Source: Eutreptiella sp. 'Long Island Sound 2002'
Taxonomy: Eukaryota > Euglenozoa > Euglenophyceae > Eutreptiales > Eutreptiaceae
Length of the DNA stretch: 64,000 nt
NCBI GenBank assembly: GCA_964036045.1
Contig: OZ038385.1
Location: 54,587,419-54,651,418, forward strand
Direction of reading: 5' to 3'
Position numbers and translations under genes: made by a program. Positions 56,301 through 64,000 of the stretch are shown piece by piece (the stretch's first letter is position 1; each line of letters begins with the position of its first letter). The notes under the pieces are model-generated. The model was not told the DNA's origin, searched no databases, and was given only the letters and a program-made list of their open reading frames with translations.

Positions 56301-58441
56301 CTGCTTTTCCTCCTCATCCTCATCATCATCATCGTCGTCGTCGTCATTGTCGTCACCATCATTGTCGTCGTCATCAGGTTGACGCGATATGTAGAAGCAT
56401 TGCGAAAGTGAGACTCCAGTGATGCCAATAAGTGTGGGGAGCACTGTGGTGTGTAAACTCACCGTGGGCCAAATGGCGTGCGACGGGGGCAAATGTAGGT
56501 GGTCGCTTAGAGAGTGTGGTCGAGGTGCACGAGATTAGCAACGCGGCAGTGCATTCTCATGCCTGACAGCACGACACCGTACTGCGACAGGTTGTGGCGA
56601 GCCAGGCAAAGGAAAGCTCATGGATCCCCCGGAGCTGATACAGGAGGCGACAGTGAAAATCGGTGAAACCCACAGGTTGGATACGCACAAAGGGCTGAGA
56701 CCGGGTTTGAATGCGGCCGAGTTTGGCGGGGCAAGAGCGAGCTGGAAGAGACGGTCGTTGCGGTTGCCCAATGGCAGCTTTTCAAAATGTCGCCCTGTCC
56801 TCATTTCAATATGCTGCCGCTTCATTTCAGTGAGCCGCCCAGTGTGGGATTTCGGGGCATCAATCTTATTTCTGAGCCACTCGCCGACTTGACTGAGCGC
56901 GTTTCCAACCGTCGGTGTCAAAGCACGGCTGCGAACTCTCGACCCTGAGGTGTTCAGCTGGGGTGTTCGGCAGTATTCAGAGGCCTCGGCTTTACCGGCA
57001 TAGACTCGAATCCGCAACCATGGGTGCTGTCAAACGGAGTTCCTACGGCGCTTGATGGAACCGAAAAATTTGCACCAGAAACCTCAGGCGGTTGGCAGTT
57101 GACTGCACGCGGTTGGCGTGGCTGGGAGAGGGCCGGTTTTAAGGTTCGTCCCTGGAAAACAAAGCCATCTAGAACAGCCCTGAAACCTTCACGGCAGGGC
57201 ACAGAAACGAGAGAGAGTTGGTTTGGGGTGGATGGAGAACAGTGGGATTATGGGACTTTTGTGGGGTACCGGGAGTGGGATACCCTCTGCATTCCGCATA
57301 TCATGCAAATTGCCGGGTGCCGTTTGGCATTTCTTTCTCGGAGGCCCGCTCCAGGCCGGTGCAGATTGTGGTGTCCTGCGGGGTGTTGGACTCGATGGCG
57401 TATCCGTGTCATTGATAGCGACGGCTGGAGATTGGCCACAATGGCTAGATGTTGAAGAAACAGAGTCCTCCGATTTTGCGCTGCTTAGGCTCTCTTCTGT
57501 AACACCAAAGGTGTTGCTGGCGCCCAGACTCCGGATTGCGGACCTGATAAAGGGAGGCCAGGGGCACATTCGTTCCCCGTGATGCAATTGTCCTTTAGAC
57601 TAATATCCAAAAACGGGTGGGGGTCAATGGGCGATGAAGTGCATCCTCTTCCAAAATAGGTGGACGCGTCATCAACAAACCAAGCGACAAAGAAGCGCGC
57701 CCGGGGGGCGGGGCGCCTACTTGGTAATTTTGCTGCAAGCTGACGGCGGTGTCCGTTCAGCTCCGATGGCGTGCCATTCTGGAGATTTTGTGTGCATATT
57801 TTGGCATGCGGACCACATCTCGAACCGAGGGCACGATAATTGTAAACTACTCAACTCATCCCCAAGCTATGCAGGGAAGGCCACAATCCTTTGGGAGAGG
57901 GGTTTCAATGATTGGTTTGGGTGGGAGGACTAAAGGACGAATTGTGTGCCACGTGCCCCATACCCCACAACCCCCGCATAGTCCCTTTGGTGGAAGACCT
58001 GATGCTTTCCTCGTTCTCGGTGCCAAGAGTGTTTTGCAGTTTCTCCGAACTTTGATTGGAGTCCGCATCGTATGCCGGGGGCTCTTTTGAGTACTCGATG
58101 CCGTTTTGGGTGGTGCGAAACCAGAACTTCTTCCATGTTGATTTGGGCTTGCTCGCTTGAAGCGGAAGAAGCTTTGCGGGTATCTTTGAAGAGGTAGATG
58201 ATATCTGGTATAAATGTAAGTATACCCCCGCTTTCTCAATGTCCTCTCCATTAGGCAATCCGAATTGCATCTTGTCTCCCACAATGTACTGAAACCACCC
58301 ACCGGACTTTTGGACTTCTTCATGTAGCCGTTGCCGTTGCACGGAGCATAGCCAATTGTTCAACTCTGCGGGGTGGTTGCATTGATACCCAAGCGAGTCA
58401 TGCATTGCTTCCCCGCACGGATTGCTATAATCACGCCGCAA
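43218..58441 (-). CDS. PH-TBC-EF-hand-FYVE Rab GTPase-activating protein, multi-exon
   Basis: Predicted Rab-GAP acting on membranes. Exons read right to left: 57999-58441 (5' edge unresolved), 57284-57543, 55774-56001, ~54400-55173, 54138-54229, 52928-53228, 50110-50430, 48434-48586, 47224-47460, 43218-44348 (TGA stop). Phases agree at every resolved junction; only the 3' edge of the ~54.4-kb exon is uncertain. Domains: a PH start (STWKKFWFRTTQNGIEYSKEP), a Ser/Pro linker, a helical segment, and a PH end (LLLRAESKAQRRYWLNLLEAA). In TBC, GLRRDVWNVL, the arginine finger in IQKDLHR and the glutamine finger in GYCQGMNF are all present. Then come an alpha-helical stretch as in TBC1D8/9, EF loops DANKDGRVDFQE, DLSHTGYLDRKE and DLDGDNRISFTE, and a FYVE-type finger (CELC, CRQC, CAKC, CDKC). 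The FYVE WxxD motif is absent. Start codon not found. Confidence 0.85.
45110..46015 (+). mobile_element. Terminal-inverted-repeat DNA element, copy A (intronic)
   Basis: 906 bp inside the intron 44349-47223 of the Rab-GAP gene. Ends are inverted repeats starting CATATCTCTCTGGGAC, with GGTGCCAACACGGAGC shared about 12 bp further in. Subterminal regions differ left from right, and both match the opposite ends of copy B (51956-52846), so the two copies lie in opposite orientation. No flanking target duplication could be recognised, so the superfamily is open. Confidence 0.7.
45195..45806 (-). CDS. Open frame in TIR element copy A, possible transposase fragment
   Basis: 203 codons on the minus strand filling most of element A. 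The middle is coding-like: a basic region (GRKRARSGG, RAKKPRTGG), then a helical stretch, YTRKRGGHQTTYF and REICKTQFLHYFRIS. That last motif resembles a C-K-x-F-L-x-x-x-x-I-S segment seen in some uncharacterised eukaryotic transposon-linked proteins (recollection, not checked). The C-terminal ~50 residues run into the element's subterminal DNA. No catalytic domain is visible, so at most a fragment. Confidence 0.35.
   Translation of the reverse strand: MPVLLSACFCQQAATMSTYKFTQCAVASPDAPQKPLGRKRARSGGENWVQVTRRPDSRAKKPRTGGSQQPACPHKDHQILSTAEAAAFAAQFWDKKTHATKASQHEFLATCIDVDLEQNVKHAGRQKYTRKRGGHQTTYFVPYPGSRREICKTQFLHYFRISRKVVQSVATYPPPPQTHAFLERRFRTDFKKHTHTPPYGTKF
48200..48290. repeat. CA/CG alternating purine-pyrimidine tract
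   Basis: GCGCGCGCGC followed by CACACGCACGCACACG phrases, in the Rab-GAP gene downstream of exon 48434-48586. Prone to Z-DNA; a similar (CG)n run is at 50678-50692 and a TG-rich tract at 51500-51600. Confidence 0.7.
51956..52846 (-). mobile_element. Terminal-inverted-repeat DNA element, copy B (intronic)
   Basis: 891 bp inside the intron 50431-52927 of the same gene, inverted relative to copy A. Left end CATATCTCTCTGGGACG; right end reads CATATCTCTTGGGGAC on the minus strand. The terminal ~150-200 bp on each side match copy A, with the phrase GTGCCAACACGGAGC on both ends. The interior differs from copy A and has no intact open frame. It lies only 81 bp from the splice donor of the TBC exon (52928-53228). 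Confidence 0.7.
53987..54031. repeat. TTTCG pentanucleotide microsatellite
   Basis: About eight TTTCG units in the short intron between TBC exons 54138-54229 and 52928-53228. Confidence 0.85.
56215..56380. repeat. CAG and CAT/CGT trinucleotide tracts
   Basis: CAG-type repeats at about 56217-56242, then CAT and CGT repeats at 56308-56378, in the intron 56002-57283 of the Rab-GAP gene. Confidence 0.8.
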
Positions 58442-58519
58442 CCTCCTCAGTAAACAAGAGCCGTTGTGACCACCACGGTAATGAAACGGGCTTTTGTTTT
58501 TTGGGTCATTTCATGCCCA

Positions 58520-61500
58520 CCATTTACGCATAGCAAATAGGCGATCTTAGAAGCATGACAAACGAACATGGGAAACACAAAGTCTACCTTGTGCGCGCAC
58601 GTTGTCCTAGTTGAGGTAGTTCACAACGGTACGCCCAAAGAAGTAATAAAATTGGAGTGGCTAATGATATTCTTGAGTGTGGGGCAAAGTGTGAGGGTGT
58701 TTGAGTTTTCGGGTGCACGGAAGAAAACGAAACAAAACTATTACTTGCTAACGCACGTGCCCTATGCCTCAGAGGTGTCAAGCAGCCTTGCGAAAGAAAA
58801 TTGGTCATTGCACCTGTAACACATGGGGGTTCTCAAGTTTCGTGGTCCCGGTGGCTCAGTCATGGAGGGGTGCTCGTGAGCACGGAGTAGAAACGACCAA
58901 TGAAATTCTCGACCGTCAAGTTTGCCGAGAGCAACGAGGAATCGTTGCTATGCGAGCTTGCTCACGGATTTCAGTGAACCACAATATTCGTGCACCGAAT
59001 GCCCACCTCGCAAAAATGCTTCGCAAAAGATGAGGGAGTGGATCGATATCGTTTCTTGCGCCACGGGTAGACAAGAAGAAATATCAAGGTAAGTAATGGC
59101 GATAACAAAGTTGCGGTAACAAGCAACAGAGGCACGCGGACGTATTTCGCAAGCGAGCTGGACGAGCCAAAGAATCGCTTGCATCTGAATCAAATGGGCG
59201 ACGGGGTGCACTTTTCTCAAACAACAGTGATACACGACGGGTGCAATGTGCAATACAAACCATCAAGCGGCACTATCGGAGCAAGCAAGTGACATGGGGC
59301 AAACAACGCCCGTTGGGATTTCGGACCCTTCCTCCTCGTTAGTTATTTGGCCTCCTTGCAAATTGCCACGTGCCATTGCCGCCTGACGACGTGTTCATGG
59401 TGCAAGGTGGTACTTTAAAGGTTTTTTCGCCGTTGCGGGCCACGGTGCTTCGCTTTTGGAGGAGCTACATGGCGCGCCAGCGGGATCCACGTGACCAACT
59501 CCAAGTAAAACCCAACCTGCTTGGACGAGAATCTAGCGATTCAAAGTAGAGGAAATGCGTTCAACCCAATACGCCGACATGGCGCGAGACATAATCTCCC
59601 AAGAGGGCTCGGAAATATGCCGCCTTTTTCGAGGCATGGTGGTCTCGTGCTAGGGACATTGCAACAAAGCGGCCTCACCACGGCATGCATTCATGGCGAG
59701 CCCAAGGTTAGAGAAGGAGGGCTTGAAGGTTGCGGACACCGCAATTCGATGCACCAAAGCCGGAAAGGGTTCGTAATCAATCCCGTACATCTCTCCTGTG
59801 CGTAGTATGTCCTCCTCAACGTGCAAGTTCGCACCAAGTCATCAATGCCAAAAGAAGAACCCATTTTGATTTAGGGACCATTATGCGACTCGTGAAGGGT
59901 GATTGTTATCTAGCTACGACCTTTCGTGATCTATATGTTTGCCACAGGAGGGCTGTGTTACGGTGTTGCGTACATTGAAGCATGCTTGGCTTAATGCTTC
60001 GTATTACCGAACCCAAGTCAAGTGGAAACTAGATGGGTAAGGGAAGGAAATTGCTCATGACACAAACGTGCAACTCTCTTCAGTGCAATGCAGACGTAGG
60101 AGATGGCATAAATAACTCAACTAAAAGAGTTTTGAGAGGGCTTGCATCGCTTATTGTGGTCACCTGTTGTTTACCGCGGCTATTGCCTCTACTGAGGACC
60201 CTGCCCGTCCTGGGTATAGTGACGCCATTGACCACATGTGGCGTCTGACGGTGCATGTAGAGAAACACATGTCGAAGCAGAGGCATGCGTGTAGAGAGGC
60301 ATGTAGCTGTAGCTTAGCGGCTTGTACGTGCACCATCACCATTGCACCTGTCACTGGATTCACCTCCTGTGAACACACGCAGCGTCCATCGCGTACCACC
60401 CCTTTCAGAAGTTACCCACGACCTGTGTGTGGCGATGTGAGGGGCGCATCAGGATCTGACCTACAACACCGGAGGAATTCGGAGAGTTACTTTTAGATAA
60501 TCCTTCCTCTGGGAGTGCTAGACCACTCCCATTCCGTTCTAACGTCGGGTGTTGTTATTGGAATTCCATTAATAAAAAGTCTATTCGGGTCCACGAAGAA
60601 GTTCCATTGTCAAGCATCACCACCATTTGGTGCAGAGCATTTCAGTAGTCGCGTGCGGTTGGACAACGTTACCGCGAAGTGTGTCCAGCTTTTCTGCCAG
60701 GAGCTCGGTTCAACCGTGCTGGCATTCTAATCTTATTCAACTGCACACCCTTTTTGTCACATGTGAATTTTTGAATGGTGTCAATATCAAAATAAGGTAA
60801 TTTACCGGAAATTGGCGAAAGTCCAATCGCCCGACAAGATTAGTAGTATGGACACAAGCTAGCGAAATATAACTTGGTGCATGCTTCCAGCATTTTTACC
60901 ACACGATGCAATATGTCACGGAGCACGATTAGTGGCCCTCACATTATTTTGTTTCACAGTCTATGGGGTAACGCCGTTTTGTTGCTTTGTCCTTTGCCCG
61001 CTGACGAGTCTTGCCAGTACTTAAGCACACCAAGTGACATCGTGTCCCTCCTTTGCCATCGCCTCTTCCCCTTGCGTCCACTTGGGGTCAGGTCACTTGT
61101 GGACTCCATCAACCCACTACTTACACGGTTACATACAATTCGTGGCGAGTTGGAAAGTTTCGAAAGTTTCGAACAAGGGGCACGTCTCGAACGCATTTGC
61201 ACACCGGTGGAACATGGAGTCTCGTGCACGGAGAAATGTATAACAAATGGTTTCGTGCATCACCATGGGCCAAGCCATCATGGTACAAGATACAAGATAC
61301 AAGATACATGATACAAGATACAAAAGTAGAGAAACCTGCCTGTCCTATGAATGCAGGGTGCGCCCCCACACGGGGGCTAGTGGATGACTCATGTGTGTGC
61401 TTTGCGAGCACGCACGTCCGCGTACATTTGCACATGCACATGCACATGCACGCACGCACAAGCACAAATTTGTGGACCCGCAACACTCTACCAATGCTAC

Positions 61501-62417
61501 ATTCGATAGGGTTACGGCCGTTCGAAATTCTACTTTTGCTTTGTGCTGTTGTTGTAATTGCATTTTGAGCTCCCAATCTACTTGCGGTAATATTTCGAGG
61601 AAAGCGAAAAAGCAAGGCAAACAAACAAGGCAAACTTGCACTCTTTGGAATCCTCGTCTAGAACAGCATTTCACCTTCCCCCAAAATTTTCTTTTCACAA
61701 ATGAAAGAATCGGTATTTGATGGTCGAAATACCATGTAACTTTCAAATGCTGCAAACTTCTCCCTGCCTTCTTGAAACTTGGCGGCCATGCCCGTTTTCT
61801 TTCCTTATTGAATTGACGAAGACGTAACATGACTATGGCATAATGTGACCGTTGTTTCGGGACAAGCGTCCATGAAGAGATGATTGGACCTTCATGTTGT
61901 ACAGAGTGATCATACGCATCTTAGTCCAAGGCGGCACGCCTCTTACTCGTTGAGCACGCTCTCCTTAGTCTGAGTGCACGCACGACCACCGGTGGAGCAA
62001 GGAATTCTCGTGTGGATTTCGTGTCGCGAAAAGTCGGTTGTTATTCTTCGAAAGTTGGACTCTTGCGATGTTTTCTTTCGCCAGCCTTTCTAAGTTTTGC
62101 ACCCTCCCAATACCGTTTCCCGCTAGATGCAACAAACTCTTCATTTGTTTGGCAAGCACGACAAAGGAACGACGCTTCATGAGACAAATTCGATGGACGC
62201 ATCGGAGTGCATCAACAACTTCCGGAATGCATTTGTGATATTTACAATGTTTACAAGCACCCGTCTTAGTTCCAGTTCAAAGTGTCTCGATGATCCACCA
62301 CAGTTGCTTATGCTGTGCTTGTCCATTGAGCCCTTTTTGTAGCTCCCACTTTGGGGAGTATTTTGCAAAAGTCGCTCTTCCGGATTTTGGCCTCGCTGAT
62401 GGGCAGGATGCGAACAA
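58520..62417. other. Intergenic region, no gene recognised
   Basis: Upstream side of both the minus-strand Rab-GAP gene and the plus-strand gene at 62.4 kb, so it probably contains both promoters and perhaps a 5' exon of the former. A 7-bp tandem repeat (ATACAAG)n lies at about 61282-61324 and a CACATG-rich tract at 61430-61460. Short open frames show no family. Confidence 0.4.
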
Positions 62418-63163
62418 ATGGACGAAGCAACAGAACAAGTAATGCAAATTGCCAAAACTGTACCCCAACCCCTTTTCCTGAAGTCAAGAGGCACATTTGT
62501 GGATGGGTTCGCGACTTGGCAACAATTCACCGGATTCCAACTTCACCACACTCTACAGCTCGTTTGCAACGCCATGTACAGCTCGGGGAATAGCCTTCTC
62601 TATCAAGCTCAACGTGAGCCTGAGAGTTCAAAATCTATCTTCTTAAAAGCTATGGCCTTGGGTGCGGGGCTTGCACTCTGCGTCGTGGTGCTCACAGGCG
62701 CCTCCTTCTCTTCTACGCCCTCGAGTGAACTCTCAATCTCGCGCCCCGTTACCATCAAACCACAATCACAAGTTGCCGCTATGCCACTTGAGAATACCAA
62801 TAGTGCGGTGTTGAAGGTACGCTTCATTCCCCTTTTGTGGGCATTATGGCCATTGTATTCGCTTGAGAGCTAATGATTAATGGTAGTAGTGGGCACTGTG
62901 TTTGTACCACACAGAAACATTTCCACGCATTGATTCGTTGCGATTCGTGCTCAAATTAGCCCTTCCCTTACTCTCTCTATGCATGCTTTCTCTCTGATAT
63001 GATCAATCCGTGCATGCATCTTGTAGACTTGGTGTGTCTATGCGGGAAGCCATCCTCTTGCCTATCTCTCACCGTCACGTTGCCTCTGCAGACTTCGGAG
63101 GTGGAGGAGGCCTCTGCTGTGGATGCCCCGTCGTTTCCTGTTTCTGAGCTGAAGGCCGACACA
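62418..63163 (+). CDS. Single-pass membrane protein, 5' exons (gene continues or is unresolved)
   Basis: Exon 1 is 62418-62816: ATG start MDEATEQVMQIAK, then ~80 residues likely on the cytosolic side, then a hydrophobic segment ALGAGLALCVVVLTGASF (about residues 80-98), then a Ser/Thr-rich stretch. Donor AAG|GTACGC, phase 0. Exon 2 is 63092-63163: acceptor CTCTGCAG|ACT, acidic TSEVEEASAVDAP, donor ACA|GTGAGT, phase 0. The layout of a short N-terminal tail, one membrane segment and a Ser/Thr-rich stem resembles type II Golgi enzymes, but no catalytic domain is visible here. The next exon was not found before 64000. Upstream exons are also possible. Confidence 0.5.
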
Positions 63164-64000
63164 GTGAGTGTGGATTCTTTGGAAGAAACTCTGCAAGTGT
63201 GTTTGTGCGTTCGGACAATCGTTCGTTGTGTGAGGCACATGTTGAGGTGAATTGGAACGTATTGTATGTCGCGGAAGGCATGTATTTCATATGCCAAAAG
63301 GAACTTGAGCACAAGCTGGAAAAGGGATTCGACATAGAATCCGAAGTAGCTACTTGACAAGGGGGTTTCCCTAGTTCACCACTCTCGGCTCTTGTTTTGA
63401 TTTCTTTTCACACTCGGAGGCTGCGCAAAGCAATGCTGTTGTCGACCGACGGTGTTCATTGAGTATCGTCACCTTGCTTGAGACCCAAAAACCCCCACGC
63501 CAATTTTGATTTCGCTTTTTGTTTGGAATATAACAATATAGTTTCGCAATCATTCATCGATGCGGCATGATGGGCTACTCAAAATGTATGCAAAACTCCA
63601 ACATATCCCACTCAAATTGACTTTTGTTGCGGATACTGGGTTAGTGAGAAGCACAACGTGAGCAGACAGAGCCCAATGGTAAGGGCTATGCACGCGTGTC
63701 CCGCCGCTGCGTGGCCCTAATCCGGGGCTGCCCGTGTCGGCGGGTGGCGGGCGCAAAGCTGAAGACACGGGTCTACTTGACGGTCCTACCGTAGTGCACT
63801 CTACAAGGCCCGTGGCTGATGATGCCAGCGGCACGAGCACGCACGCCTGCCCAGGCTCCGGCCTAGCGTTGAATTTTTGCAAGTTGGATCCCTCCACACT
63901 CTTCAAGTTAGTTGATCGATGGCGAAACGTAATGTTATTACGAAGACCCACATAAAATCACCCCATTGCAATTGTCCAGCAATTTGCCACAAAACAGTAG
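63164..64000 (+). other. Downstream of exon 2, unresolved
   Basis: Starts with a strong donor GTGAGT. The remaining bases show no recognisable exon; the stretch near 63690-63830 is GC-rich and could hold one, but no domain or clear splice acceptor could be assigned. Confidence 0.35.

Noticed and set aside
56535-57017. Possible extra exon of the Rab-GAP gene (contains FEKLPLGNRNDRLFQLA)
   Set aside because: Neighbouring exons 57284-57543 and 55774-56001 already join with matching phase, and no good acceptor bounds this stretch.

Overview
The window is nuclear DNA of an intron-rich eukaryote, most likely a flagellated protist or alga. The evidence is GT-AG introns of hundreds of bases to 4.6 kb, a cilia/flagella protein gene (CFAP52-type WD40 protein), a multi-exon Rab-GAP gene, and Ty3/gypsy and other retroelements. 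Coding exons are GC-rich; introns and intergenic DNA are mixed and full of homopolymers and simple repeats. The lineage cannot be fixed from sequence alone.

Layout. 0.44-2.32 kb: a compact non-autonomous LTR element on the minus strand, with 319-bp LTRs, TG...CA ends and a 5-bp target duplication. 5.25-24.85 kb: one very large Ty3/gypsy (chromovirus-like) element with 790-bp LTRs, PBS, gag, pol, PPT and a 6-bp target duplication. It is bloated by a 6.3-kb foreign block (7.6-13.9 kb) that is almost free of T on the plus strand and rich in satellites. That block is bracketed by a 1,700-bp direct duplication of the LTR tail, PBS and gag. The integrase region is also split by a 295-bp SINE-like insertion. 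24.85-31 kb: intergenic DNA with decayed coding and small dispersed repeats. 31.0-37.6 kb: CFAP52 (minus), two exons around a 4.56-kb intron. 38.6-38.9 kb: an orphan 3' exon with a B-box-like zinc finger (minus). 43.2-58.4 kb: a minus-strand gene of at least ten exons encoding PH, TBC (Rab-GAP), three EF-hands and FYVE. Two of its introns carry inverted copies of a ~0.9-kb terminal-inverted-repeat element. 62.4-63.2 kb: the start of a plus-strand gene for a single-pass membrane protein that runs off the window.

How the genes fit together. The two well-supported host genes are unrelated in function: CFAP52 is axonemal, and the PH-TBC-EF-FYVE protein is a predicted endosomal, calcium-sensing Rab GTPase regulator. 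No operon-like logic is expected. Exon chains were built from splice-site sequence plus reading-frame phase, and most junction phases agree. The strongest candidate for something undescribed is the T-depleted, satellite-bearing block inside the gypsy element. Its right-hand junction falls where the element's RNA 5' end would be expected, which suggests capture by template switching during reverse transcription. An assembly artefact in low-complexity DNA is the main alternative.
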